This document shows positions 41,759 through 50,885 of a DNA stretch of 64,000 nt, in pieces (positions within the stretch are counted from its first letter, which is position 1; each line of letters opens with the position of its first letter). Origin of the DNA: Mariniblastus sp964414815 (lineage in GTDB: Bacteria > Planctomycetota > Planctomycetia > Pirellulales > Pirellulaceae); NCBI GenBank assembly GCA_964414815.1, contig CAYPXY010000001.1, positions 336,177-400,176 of the forward strand, given 5' to 3'. The notes below the pieces were generated by a model. It had not been told where the DNA came from, made no database searches, and saw nothing but the letters and a program-made list of their open reading frames with translations. A program made the position numbers and the translations under genes.

Positions 41759-42250
41759 TTATTCTGGACTTACATTATTCAGCTTGCTAACCACCAAATT
41801 AAGTCCATTTGTTGTTAGCCTCCATTTTCCCCCGCCCACGGGTTCAACATATCCGTTTCGTTTTTTTGCATCAAAGCAAGCCACAGACATATGGGATGGC
41901 TTCGAGAAGCCACACTGGGTAAACCATTCCCCCATTTCTTTTGGAGAAAACTGATCGACTTGTTCGTGCTGTTTCTTGTAATGCGCAATTGCGGCAATTT
42001 TTTCCGAGTTGCTACTGAGTGAAAGTGAGCGGCAAAATCGCTTCAAAGTTCCGACAGAGTTGTCTGAACCCGAAGAGGCTCCGTGATTGTTTCCATTTCC
42101 ACTCCCTCTGTTCTCCGTCGAGTCCGTTAAGAACGTGATTTTTTCAAATGTGGGCGCGATTTCTCGAACCGCTTCAAGCACCTTCACAAGTTTATCTCCG
42201 TCGCCAGAGATTTCAATAGTACGTGTGTTCAGATCAAAAGTGATCTTCAT
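41759..42250 (-). CDS. Hypothetical protein of the insertion element
   Basis: 163 residues from the ATG at 42250, chosen because GGAG lies 6 nt upstream; 42283 is an alternative start. An N-terminal segment (MKITFDLNTRTIEISGDGDK) is followed by a Ser/Gly/Asn linker (residues 52-68). The C-terminal domain reads FSPKEMGEWFTQCGFSKPSH, FDAKKRNGYVEPVGGGKWRL, which looks like a winged-helix fold. The function is unknown; it could bind DNA. Confidence 0.55.
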   Translation of the reverse strand: MKITFDLNTRTIEISGDGDKLVKVLEAVREIAPTFEKITFLTDSTENRGSGNGNNHGASSGSDNSVGTLKRFCRSLSLSSNSEKIAAIAHYKKQHEQVDQFSPKEMGEWFTQCGFSKPSHMSVACFDAKKRNGYVEPVGGGKWRLTTNGLNLVVSKLNNVSPE

Positions 42251-42507
42251 GGTTAATCTCCAAATTGGCAGTTCAGTTTGCAACGCAATCGATTCTACGC
42301 GATTGCGAAACCGCTGTCAATCAAAAATCTACTCTAATTCTACTTTAGGTAGATTTTGCGAACTGCAATAGTAGAAAGCGTAGATTTCCGGTTTTTTTCA
42401 ACTTTTTTTTGGCCAAACTCCAGTACCCGCGATTGTTTTTTGAGAATCTCTTAGCGTTTTTCCCTAGGATTCTGCCAACATAATTCCTTAGAAATTTCTG
42501 CGACTGT

Positions 42508-43098
42508 TCAGGCCGACCAAAAACCATCATTAAATGAGATTGCTGGAGACTTCTTTAATTCTCGCTCCAGACTGGCAACCGAATTAGCTGGGGATGCGGT
42601 GGTCATTCCAAATCCTTTTTCAGTCATGGAAACTAGGATTTCAACAGCCTTCATTGGCTTTCCAGCGTCCTTAAGAACTTCAATTGCCCAGTCAGCCATT
42701 GATTTGACTGGCACTTCCACGCCGGGCATCGCAAACAGTGCGGTGGACTTATGCCCAGCAAATCGAACCCGTTTTATGTCGCCGGAATGCAGTAACCGAT
42801 TCAGGTTCGTATAAATCGTTTGTCGCGAGAACTTCCGCGCCGGATCAGCGGCATTGACCAGCCCGATAACATCGTCCAGAGAAAACACCCTGTCGTCTGG
42901 CAGGACGGAATAGATCAGGTCAGCCAGCTTTGTATGACCGCAATGGGAATTTTTGCGAGGCGGCCTGCGTTCGCCCTTGAGCCGTGTTTCCAGCTCTGCG
43001 ATACGCTGGATCGTCTCGTTGTATTCGAGTTTAGCGGCTTGGATTGCGCTGTCCTTCTTCTTCGCGGCAATCTCGCGAAGTTGTTGAAAATGGTTCAT
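42508..43098 (-). CDS. Winged-helix DNA-binding protein of the insertion element
   Basis: 196 residues. Residues 1-40 form a coiled coil (KKKDSAIQAAKLEYNETIQR). After a basic stretch KGERRPPRKNSHCG, two winged-helix repeats follow: DLIYSVLPDDRVFSLDDVIG...RQTIYTNLNRLLHSG, and MADWAIEVLKDAGKPMKAVE...ASLERELKKS. It is the rightmost gene of the element, about 75 bp inside the right inverted repeat. Probably a regulator of the element or a nucleoid-type protein; the exact role is unknown. The 257-bp gap to the previous gene holds no clear frame. Confidence 0.6.
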   Translation of the reverse strand: MNHFQQLREIAAKKKDSAIQAAKLEYNETIQRIAELETRLKGERRPPRKNSHCGHTKLADLIYSVLPDDRVFSLDDVIGLVNAADPARKFSRQTIYTNLNRLLHSGDIKRVRFAGHKSTALFAMPGVEVPVKSMADWAIEVLKDAGKPMKAVEILVSMTEKGFGMTTASPANSVASLERELKKSPAISFNDGFWSA

Positions 43099-43722
43099 GC
43101 CGACTAAGAGAATCGGCTACAATTATTTGTTCAAGCGGGGATTATTCAACTCCGCAGTTGTGGGGACAGTGCCCAGAAGGGCGTAGCGAAGCCCGAAGAA
43201 CTGCCAGCGAGTTGGGGGCTGATGGAACCTGGCGGTGGCGGTTTGAAAATTCGCAAGGCGTGTGACTTCCAAGAACCGAAGACAATGCCAGTGGGTGTTT
43301 TGGCCGCGTTGTGCCGTTCCATGAAGTACGGCAACCAATCCGAAAGCGAAGTAAAGCAAGCGATCAACAAGGCACATTGGGACGGCGTGAAGGCAGGCGA
43401 AAAAAACGAAAAAGCTCGTAACGAGCGTCGAGAACTGGAGATGCAACGACTACAATCCGACTACTGCACTGTCAGTAAAAAAGTGAGAGACTTCGAAAGT
43501 GCGTTTGGTATAAATTGGTTCGGCCTTGAAGGTTTAATCCGCAGCGATAATGGCAAGCACCTTTTCCAGTTGTTCAGATCGCTTCACGATATGGACGGGT
43601 GTATGATCGAAAATATGACGAGAAAAGCAAGTCAGGTTATTGAATCGTTGGAAAGTCTCAAGTCAAGCATTGGCCAATTGGCCGAAACTGCGTCCGCGAG
43701 TTCCGCAGAATAAGAGGAAACG

Positions 43723-44091
43723 ATGGCAACGCATTATCGAATCGAAGTTGCATACAACTCCGCGCACAATAGCGATAACGTCTGGGAAGTGATGAAGTCT
43801 GTCATTGACGAAATCCAGAAAAACCCGCGACGGATCATTAAAGAAGTTTTTCGGATAGAGCCGGATGCAGATCGCGAACTCATCAAGGCAGTTGCCGAAT
43901 ACTATCGGAAGCCGGTTCGTGATCTGACGATCAATATCAACGAAAGAGAAGACGGACGATCTGTCAGACAGCGAGCGGAAGCGGCGAAAGTCGCGAAGCC
44001 AAGGAATCCTGCCGTCGTGCGGTGTGTCGTCTCGTTCTGGAAGAAATGCACCGTCGAAAGATGGAAATCAATATCGTCGTATCTTGAATAG
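43723..44091 (+). CDS. Hypothetical phage protein
   Basis: 122 residues: a beta segment ATHYRIEVAYNSAHNSDNVW, then helices VMKSVIDEIQKNPRRIIKEV. The C-terminus is basic (PRNPAVVRCVVSFWKKCTVE). It follows the split nuclease gene by 9 bp and precedes the ATPase. No family is recognised. Confidence 0.55.
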   Translation: MATHYRIEVAYNSAHNSDNVWEVMKSVIDEIQKNPRRIIKEVFRIEPDADRELIKAVAEYYRKPVRDLTININEREDGRSVRQRAEAAKVAKPRNPAVVRCVVSFWKKCTVERWKSISSYLE

Positions 44092-44117
44092 AGAGTCAAC
44101 AAAAAGGGAAAATTGAA

Positions 44118-44846
44118 ATGAAACTCCATGAACATCAACAGAAGTTCGTCGATTCAGACGCACAAGTAACAATCCTGTTCGGCAGTGGTGGATCTGGCAA
44201 AACGACTGCCTGCAATCGCGTCTGGATGAAGCATCTCTGCCGAGTCTACACATTGCAGAAACCAGTCCATTTGCAGCCCTGCGGACGTGTGTATGTTCCT
44301 GAGTCTGGCTGGGATGCTTTCAAATCGGTTATCCATTGGAGAATTGGCCCAGTTGTTTGCATCGATGAAATCGACAAAATGGACTGGAGCGGGCGCCTTG
44401 GCGAAGCGTTTGAGACACTCAAGGACTCACAACTGTTCCTGACGGCCACCAAGATGACACCTTGGCTCGAAGCACTCTTAGACAAGTTCGATGATGTCCG
44501 GCGGATCACTGCGAAAAGTCCAGACAAGTTTCTTTCGAAGGAATATTTTGAGCGACTCAAATTGAAGGAAATCAGGCATTCCCTGCGATCAGAAACTGTC
44601 TTTGGACAGGCAGTGCGGGCCGGGAAGACGGAAAGGCAAATGGTGGAACTGACGCTCCATCGAGAATCCCAAAGCTATCTTCTGATATGCAAGCCTAACA
44701 GCGAATCATCAAGAATCGTTGTTTCTGACTACGGCGACAGTTTCCCGGTGTCTGTTACAGACGGAGAGATGGACATCATTCCGATCCAGACAAGCCACGT
44801 TCCATCAGCGTCAATCTATCACTACGATCCATACAAGCCCGAATAG
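44118..44846 (+). CDS. P-loop ATPase of the phage early region
   Basis: 242 residues. Walker A GSGGSGKTT starts near residue 22 and Walker B-like VVCIDEIDKMDW lies near residue 80, followed by a sensor-like LFLTATKMTPW (about residue 111). It resembles AAA or DnaB/DnaC-helicase-loader-type ATPases, though too short for a helicase. It is the last gene before the prophage end at the tRNA-Lys. No other replication gene is visible in the window. Confidence 0.7.
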   Translation: MKLHEHQQKFVDSDAQVTILFGSGGSGKTTACNRVWMKHLCRVYTLQKPVHLQPCGRVYVPESGWDAFKSVIHWRIGPVVCIDEIDKMDWSGRLGEAFETLKDSQLFLTATKMTPWLEALLDKFDDVRRITAKSPDKFLSKEYFERLKLKEIRHSLRSETVFGQAVRAGKTERQMVELTLHRESQSYLLICKPNSESSRIVVSDYGDSFPVSVTDGEMDIIPIQTSHVPSASIYHYDPYKPE

Positions 44847-44918
44847 GATCAAGTGCGTATTTTAAGGCAAAAACAGACAAACTTTTCAAAAAAGTTTACC
44901 AGTTCGTTTACCAGTAAG

Positions 44919-44991
<73 letters not shown>

Positions 44992-45183
44992 ATCCGGAAA
45001 CCGGATGGGGAAAGGGAGAAGTTTACCAAAAATGGACAGACACGCAACCCCTTGAAAAGGTTCGCAGCTAAACGGGATCGACCTGCGATTCAGGAGCATC
45101 ATTGACGTTTTTCGTCACCTCGTTAGACTCTGGCCAAAGTAGCCCCCTTTGTCCTCATCAAGCCATCAAGCGAAAAACAGAAA

Positions 45184-45747
45184 ATGTCATCCATTATGCG
45201 ATCTGCTCGTTGCAAACTCCGGCTTATCCTGCAATTGGTACTATTCGTGTTTCTGGCAGGCTCCCAATCGCTGGTTGCCCAGACTCAAGCCAGTGAAGCC
45301 AAGCCACAGCCCGCCGCCGAACCCAAACAAAAACAGGCAGCGGAAACTCCTTCGAATGACCTATCGCCGCTAGAGTGGATGGGTGGCACTTGGGTTATGG
45401 AAAAAGGTGGTAAGATAACCGAAGAACATTGGCGGCCGATTCAAGGAAGTTTCATTCTTGGGTCATCCCACACGTTCGACGCCAAACAAAGCTACTTTTT
45501 TGAATACCTGCGGATCGTTTCGCACCAAGAAAAAATCACCTATTTCGCAATGCCTGCCGGACGCAACGAAACGGCTTTTGAAATGGCTCGATCGGACGAC
45601 CGGTCAGTCGATTTTGAAAACCCGAACCACGATTATCCCCAGCGAATTCGATACGAAAAAACGGATGAAGGGATGACCGCTACCATCAGTTTGCTCGATG
45701 GCAAACGGGCGACGAAATTCGAATTCAAGAAGAAGGGAACGGAATGA
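45184..45747 (+). CDS. Exported DUF6265-like protein
   Basis: 187 residues. A signal peptide covers about residues 1-35 (LILQLVLFVFLAGSQSLVAQ). A Pro/Gln/Lys-rich spacer follows, then a small beta-barrel domain from residue 60: LSPLEWMGGTWVMEKGGKI, ILGSSHTFDAKQSYFFEYLR, then NPNHDYPQRIRYEK, the signature of the DUF6265/lipocalin-like family. Family function is not established. First host gene to the right of the prophage. Confidence 0.75.
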   Translation: MSSIMRSARCKLRLILQLVLFVFLAGSQSLVAQTQASEAKPQPAAEPKQKQAAETPSNDLSPLEWMGGTWVMEKGGKITEEHWRPIQGSFILGSSHTFDAKQSYFFEYLRIVSHQEKITYFAMPAGRNETAFEMARSDDRSVDFENPNHDYPQRIRYEKTDEGMTATISLLDGKRATKFEFKKKGTE

Positions 45748-46571
45748 ATTCCCACAATGCCCTTTGCACGTCGGCGGGAAAAGTGTTAAATTTTCGGGAT
45801 CGTATAGCCGTTCTGACATCTGCTTTTCAGATCACCTATCGCTTCCGACGATGAATTAAGCCTCCAACGTAGCCTTGCATGAACCGATTTTCGCATAATC
45901 GAAAGTTCTTTATCGCCATCGTGCTTACGGCGACTACGTTTTCACTGGCTGCCGTGCCGAAGTTGGCTCGGATTGTAACGGAACAAAACCTCAGAGAAAG
46001 TGAAGCCGAGCTTAATCCGCTCCTCAAAGGCTCTACCGGGTTGAGCCTGGACACTCGATCCTGTCGCCGGACGCGCGTGATTGATTTTCTCTCGTCATTG
46101 ACACTGGCCGCTGTTTTTAAATACCGGGCCGAAACGTTCAGACACCCGCTTGGTTTTTCAGTCAGTCATTCTTTTTTCAAAGGTCATCGATTGGCCAACG
46201 GTTTGCTTGCGCCGATGCGCCATTGAAGCTTGTCTTCGATTCATTGCGTTCTTCGTAGGTTGCTGTCTCGTTTGCCTCCGCGCGGCGAAAGGGTAGCCTC
46301 AAAGCTGTTCCAGTTTTGGATACCTCACTCTCCTGCAACCGCTTGGCGTCGCAAATTGGGCGGTTTGAATCCACCAGGCACCACCGGACTGGCTTGGTGA
46401 AAATCCCAACCCGAAGCGTAAGCGAGGGAAGAAACGCGGTCCCTCGCTTACGCTTCGGGTTATGATTCGAATAATATCAACAGTGATCGCAGAGATTTCC
46501 ACCAGACCACCACCGGACTGACCGTATCTGACCCCAAAAGACTGAACTTAAAAACATCGACCGAGCTTGCC
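45748..46571. other. Gene-poor stretch with a palindromic repeat
   Basis: An open frame at 45879-46226 could encode 115 residues with a hydrophobic N-terminus (FFIAIVLTATTFSLAAV), but its later half looks random and it has no recognised family; it is not called. The stretch otherwise contains the palindrome at 46408-46461 and presumably the promoter of the SulP gene at 46572. Confidence 0.6.
46408..46461. repeat. Large perfect palindrome with 22-bp arms
   Basis: The arm at 46408-46429 (AACCCGAAGCGTAAGCGAGG and two more bases) is the exact reverse complement of 46440-46461, with a 10-bp loop. Translated on the minus strand it contains TRSVSEGP, a peptide string I recognise as recurrent in planctomycete intergenic repeats. 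It is probably a REP-like repeat of the host. Confidence 0.75.
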
Positions 46572-48902
46572 ATGCTTTCAAAAATTGACCGCAAAATTGA
46601 ACAAACATTCAAACTCAATCAAATCGATGATTTGCCGATCCAGCAGGGCAGAAAGCTGAAACCTCAACCCCTCCAAGACATTCTGGCGGCACTGGTTGTC
46701 AGTTGCGTCGCCATCCCGATGTGCGTGGGTATCGCCATACTTTCGGGAGCCCCCCAATCGGCAGGCCTGATCTCAGGTATCATCGGTGGTTTGGTCGTCG
46801 GATTCCTCAGCGGGTCCCATTCCAGCATCACCGGCCCCTCAGCGGGGTTAGCGTTGGTGGTTTTTCCGCTAGTCGGCTACGTCGGATCGTTTGAAGCTTT
46901 TTTGCTGGCGGTTGCCTTGGCAGGCTTGATTCAAATCGGCTTTGGAGTCCTGCGGCTGGGAGGGCTCAGCGGCTACTTTCCTTCGAGCGTGATTCATGGT
47001 TTGGTTTCAGCCGTCGGTATTATTCTGGTTCTCAAACAAATTCCTCACTTACTGGGTCACGACACCGACCCCGAAGGCGATATGTCGTTTCTTCAGCCCG
47101 ACCGTTACAACACGTTCTCGGAACTGGGGACGCTGATTCAGGGGGAAATTCATCGGGGTTCGATGGTCGTAGGACTTGCAACGCTGGTTTTATTGGTAGC
47201 CCTGCAACGACTGCGGCGCGGACGGTCATTGTGGATTCCGAACCTGCTGATGGCTATTTTGGCTGGAACCCTCCTGTCGCTATTGCTAAGAACCTTGGGC
47301 GGGCCTTGGGTACTCGAGGGAAAGCAGCTATTACAAATGCCTTCGATCAACGAGTTAGGCTGGTCGTTTTTTAAGTTTCCGGATTGGCGGCAGTTAGGCA
47401 ATTTCCAAGTGTACTCAGCCGCATTCGTCATCGCGTTTGCATCCGGGCTTGAAACGCTGATTAACCTTTCAGGTTCCGACCGGATCGATCGCGCCGGACG
47501 TTACTCGCCTCCATCGCGCGAGCTCCTTTCATTAGGCATCGGCAATACGATAGCGGGATTGATGGGCGGGATTCCAATGAGTTCTTCTATCGAGCGTAGT
47601 GCCGTGAATCTGGAGGCAGGTGCTCGATCCAAGGCCGCCGCATTCCTGAACGGTGGGATGATTCTCATGGCGGTACTTTTTCTGTCACCGCTGTTGAGTC
47701 TGGTTCCTCTCTCTGTGCTGGCCGCCGTTCTGATTGTCACGGGTGTGGGATTGATTCGCCCGGCGGTATTGATGCAATTCTGGAAAGACGGCAAACTGCA
47801 GTGGTTTCCGTTTGCCGTGACCTTGGTGACCACCATTTTTACGAGCCTGTTGATCGGTGTGATTATCGGACTGGCGGTTGCCGTCAGCTCGATTTTGCGA
47901 AGTAACCTCCGGCGTCCGCTACGACGGATATCTGAGCGACACGTGGCCGGCGAAGTGCTGCATATCGAGCTGGCCAATCAGGTCAGTTTCCTCAATCGCC
48001 CGGCACTAGAAAGAACGTTGCGTGAGGCACCGGAAGGCTGCGATATTCTGATCGATGCCGCCAATACCGACTTTATCGATCCCGATATTTTGTCGACCAT
48101 TCGTCAATACAAATCGCGATCCGACTCAGGCAACTGGCCGCGAGTCAGTTTGCGAGGCTTCCGGGATCGCTACGAACTCGATGATGAAATCCAGTTCATC
48201 GACTATACCTCCCGCGAAATGCAAACGATGTTGACACCGAGGCAGGCCCTGCAATTGCTGCAGGATGGAAACGAGCGCTTTGTAACGAATCACCGTCTGT
48301 CCCGCGACCTCGGACGGCAGGTGGAAGCCACGGCAACCGGCCAGCATCCGTTTGCGGCGATCCTCGGCTGCATTGATTCTCGCGCTCCTGTCGAAACGAT
48401 TTTGGACTGCGGACTCGGCGACGTGTTCAGCGCACGTGTGGCAGGCAATGTGATCGGCTCAAAGGTGTTGGGCAGCCTGGAATTCGCTACCGCGATCGTA
48501 AAAGCCAAACTGATTCTGGTTTTGGGACACACAAAATGCGGAGCGATCTACAACGCGGTCAAACTGGCCGATGCCGGTGCCCCCATTATGGATGCCACAG
48601 GATGTCGCTATCTCGAAACGATTCTCAATGAAATCACTCCCTCGTTCGACTTGTCGGAATACCGCAGCATCAAGGACACTGATGATCCGACAATTCATGC
48701 TAACTATATGGAGAATGTCGCAAAGAAGAACGTGCTGCATACAGTGAACGAGATCGTCGCCAAGAGCGACGCGATTCGAAAACTGGTTGACGAAGGGGCT
48801 GTCGCCGTCGTAGGCGCGATCTACGATGTCGCTACCGGTCGGGTCGAATTTCTGCTGGACGATGCCATCGGGCTAGACGTGAGCGAGAATCAAGTGGGAT
48901 AA
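46572..48902 (+). CDS. SulP anion transporter fused to a beta-carbonic anhydrase
   Basis: 776 residues. Residues about 25-430 form a SulP transporter with 10 or more transmembrane helices (ALVVSCVAIPMCVGIAILSG, SHSSITGPSAGLALVVFPLV). A STAS domain follows (GEVLHIELANQVSFLNRPAL...DILIDAANTDFIDPDIL, about 460-545). The C-terminal beta-carbonic anhydrase has the zinc motifs C600-IDSR and H653-TKC656. Such fusions link bicarbonate transport to CO2/bicarbonate conversion at the membrane. Divergent spacing from its neighbours suggests a single-gene unit. Its stop overlaps the end of the convergent gene 48890-50707 by 13 nt. Confidence 0.9.
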   Translation: MLSKIDRKIEQTFKLNQIDDLPIQQGRKLKPQPLQDILAALVVSCVAIPMCVGIAILSGAPQSAGLISGIIGGLVVGFLSGSHSSITGPSAGLALVVFPLVGYVGSFEAFLLAVALAGLIQIGFGVLRLGGLSGYFPSSVIHGLVSAVGIILVLKQIPHLLGHDTDPEGDMSFLQPDRYNTFSELGTLIQGEIHRGSMVVGLATLVLLVALQRLRRGRSLWIPNLLMAILAGTLLSLLLRTLGGPWVLEGKQLLQMPSINELGWSFFKFPDWRQLGNFQVYSAAFVIAFASGLETLINLSGSDRIDRAGRYSPPSRELLSLGIGNTIAGLMGGIPMSSSIERSAVNLEAGARSKAAAFLNGGMILMAVLFLSPLLSLVPLSVLAAVLIVTGVGLIRPAVLMQFWKDGKLQWFPFAVTLVTTIFTSLLIGVIIGLAVAVSSILRSNLRRPLRRISERHVAGEVLHIELANQVSFLNRPALERTLREAPEGCDILIDAANTDFIDPDILSTIRQYKSRSDSGNWPRVSLRGFRDRYELDDEIQFIDYTSREMQTMLTPRQALQLLQDGNERFVTNHRLSRDLGRQVEATATGQHPFAAILGCIDSRAPVETILDCGLGDVFSARVAGNVIGSKVLGSLEFATAIVKAKLILVLGHTKCGAIYNAVKLADAGAPIMDATGCRYLETILNEITPSFDLSEYRSIKDTDDPTIHANYMENVAKKNVLHTVNEIVAKSDAIRKLVDEGAVAVVGAIYDVATGRVEFLLDDAIGLDVSENQVG

Positions 48903-50707
48903 ACAGACCATGCAGGCGCCTCGGCTGTGAGTTTCATGGAGGAGCCTTTGGGGTACTCAAATTCGATTTCATACGCATGCAGATGCAGTCGACTGAAGTC
49001 GAGATCTTCTGGAGTCCCCGAAATTTCCTTTCGAGACGCACTGCCGAACTGCCCCTCTCCAACGATGGGCAAACCGAGATGCGCCAAATGAACGCGAATC
49101 TGATTGGTTCGCCCCGTAATGGGAATACATTTGAGCAGCGTCGTCCCGTCGGCAAATCGGTGAGCGACTTCAAATCGGGTCAAGGCCTGCTCTGATTTTC
49201 CGCGGGTCGGCACGATCGTGCGCAGGCCGCCTGGTCCAACGGGACCGATACTAATGGCGGCATCGCACTCGAAATGATCGGTGGTAGATTGACCGAACAC
49301 TCGGGCCAGATACGTTTTATGGATTTTTCGCTGTGCGAACTGTTGTTGCAGGCGAGCCGCCGTTTCGCGATTGCGCCCCAGCAGTAACACACCGGTGGTT
49401 TCTGCATCGAGCCGATGCAATATCCGAATCGTATCGTGGGAATACGTCAGCCGCAAAAAATTCTGTAGCGTGTTCTTATTGAACCGCCCGCAGGGATGCA
49501 TGGGCAGCGGAGCAGGCTTGTCGATCGCAATCAACCCCTCATCTTCGTAAAGAAACTTGACGTCATTGGAAACGGATGGTTCGACCGTATCGGGCTCAAC
49601 GTGGTGCAGTCGCCACCCGGCCCGAACGATCTGATCGGCGGACAGGGGTTCTCCCTGATAGAATACTCGCTGGTTTTCGCAGGACTCTCGCCAGTACTCC
49701 GCCCCGAGCTCGGCATGGAGTGAAACCAAAAACTCGATCAAGGGCCGGCGGTCGAACTGACCGGTCACATTCATCGGTCGCTCGTTTCGATACGGCCTGC
49801 TTCCGGGTAGCGGCGCTGTGGCATCGCGCAGTTTGCTACGACGCAGCGCGAGCCGTTCATTCATCGGCCTGGCGAGCGGATGACAATGATTACAACGATC
49901 GGGTGGCAAGTAAAACTCCGACGCCTGATCCTCGGCCGTCAAAATGGCCTGACAGTGGAAACAAAGCAGAAGATCCGTCTCGTTGAGCTGAGGATCGAGA
50001 GCGACCCGTTTATCGAACACAAAACAGTCTCCCCGATAATGGGCGCCGCCGCATTCTTCAAAGTACTTTAGAATCCCGCCGTCGAGCTGGTAAATCTCTT
50101 CGAATCCCTTGGCTTCCATCATGGGGCCAGCCTTCTCACAACGGATTCCTCCGGTACAAAACATCACGAGCGGCCTCTCGCGGCATTCGCTCGGTAAACG
50201 ATCGATGGCGTCAGGAAAATTTCGAAAATGATCCACGCCCACAGGAATTGCGTTCTCAAATGTGCCGATTTCAACTTCGTAGTCGTTGCGAACATCGAGC
50301 AGCGCGATGTCCCTGCCCTCGTCGAGCCACGACTTCAATTGCTGCGCAGAAATTTTCGGGCTGGTTTTGACGCGAGGGCGAATCTCCGGCACTCCCATCG
50401 AGATGATTTCCTTCTTCAGCCGGACCAGCATTCGGTTGAAGGGCTGATGATCGCTGAAACTTTCTTTGACTTCCAAGTCCCCTAACTCCGGCTGGGCCCG
50501 CAGGTGGTCAAGGAAGGAATTCACTCCGGATCGAGAGCCGGCAAGGAACATATTGATTCCTTCACTGGACAACAAAATCGTTCCTTTGAGCTTCAGCTCG
50601 CGGCAAAGCGACAGCAGCTGGGCCTTTCGTTCAGGTAGACGATCCAGCGGAACAAACTTGTAGGCTGCAATATTGATGAATTCAGTTTTCGTTTCAGTGA
50701 CAACCAT
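48890..50707 (-). CDS. TrhO-type rhodanese fused to an RluA-type pseudouridine synthase
   Basis: 605 residues. The first 290 match the TrhO (UPF0176) tRNA hydroxylase family: an N-terminal acylphosphatase-like fold (NIAAYKFVPLDRLPERKAQL), then a rhodanese domain with active-site cysteine in VMFCTGGIRCEKAGP, then a cysteine-rich tail CFHCQAILT...DRCNHCHP. Residues about 320-605 are an RluA-type pseudouridine synthase with the catalytic aspartate in HRLDAETTGVLLLG and YEDEGLIAIDKPAPLPMHP. The fusion suggests two RNA modifications by one polypeptide. The start overlaps no other gene. Confidence 0.85.
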   Translation of the reverse strand: MVVTETKTEFINIAAYKFVPLDRLPERKAQLLSLCRELKLKGTILLSSEGINMFLAGSRSGVNSFLDHLRAQPELGDLEVKESFSDHQPFNRMLVRLKKEIISMGVPEIRPRVKTSPKISAQQLKSWLDEGRDIALLDVRNDYEVEIGTFENAIPVGVDHFRNFPDAIDRLPSECRERPLVMFCTGGIRCEKAGPMMEAKGFEEIYQLDGGILKYFEECGGAHYRGDCFVFDKRVALDPQLNETDLLLCFHCQAILTAEDQASEFYLPPDRCNHCHPLARPMNERLALRRSKLRDATAPLPGSRPYRNERPMNVTGQFDRRPLIEFLVSLHAELGAEYWRESCENQRVFYQGEPLSADQIVRAGWRLHHVEPDTVEPSVSNDVKFLYEDEGLIAIDKPAPLPMHPCGRFNKNTLQNFLRLTYSHDTIRILHRLDAETTGVLLLGRNRETAARLQQQFAQRKIHKTYLARVFGQSTTDHFECDAAISIGPVGPGGLRTIVPTRGKSEQALTRFEVAHRFADGTTLLKCIPITGRTNQIRVHLAHLGLPIVGEGQFGSASRKEISGTPEDLDFSRLHLHAYEIEFEYPKGSSMKLTAEAPAWSVYPT

Positions 50708-50885
50708 GAGAGGATTTTATTCAGATCAGTGCGATTGGAGGGGTGTGGTGTCCGCATGTCCCCTATAATAGAATCAGAATCCGTCTGTTGTTCAAGGTTG
50801 TTCCGCTTATCTATTTCTCCGTTACTCCAACCGGTTCTCCAATCAAGACACTCTCCAACTCCCCCACTCTCCATCTGTTTCTGCT

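Larger units (their letters stand above)
39607..43173. mobile_element. 3,567-bp transporter-type insertion element with IS1-like transposase and a tRNA passenger
   Basis: The ends are inverted repeats: left GGTACTGTCCCC-ACAACTGCGGAG, right (reverse complement) GGCACTGTCCCC-ACAACTGCGGAG, one mismatch in 24 bases. An 8-bp direct duplication, CAGAAGGG, flanks it (39599-39606 and 43174-43181). Contents, left to right: a small minus gene (39639-39833), transposase (39854-40801, minus), a ribbon-helix-helix-like gene (40996-41193), an unusual tRNA gene (41206-41289, minus), two strong terminators, and two minus genes of unknown role (41759-42250, 42508-43098). The passengers are unrelated to phage genes. 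Confidence 0.9.
39332..43713 (+). pseudogene. Phage PD-(D/E)XK nuclease-like gene split by an insertion element
   Basis: The 5' part (39332-39606, 91 residues plus the target duplication) and the 3' part (43182-43713) join in frame when the 3,567-bp insertion and one copy of CAGAAGGG are removed. The intact gene would encode 268 residues reading ...WYLVAQKGVAKPEELPASWGLMEP... across the join. The N-terminal half shows DAIAIGCWKSVGIQIIGFEI and the ExK-like EIKDSRSDWLKEL, as in a RecB/MmcB-like nuclease fold; the remainder is helical with a coiled-coil region. At present 39332-39634 makes a truncated product and an ATG at 43222 could start the C-terminal part. Confidence 0.8.

Noticed and set aside
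45879..46226. 115-residue frame with a hydrophobic N-terminus
   Set aside because: Second half looks like noncoding sequence, no family, and it lies in a repeat-bearing stretch. Possible but not supported.
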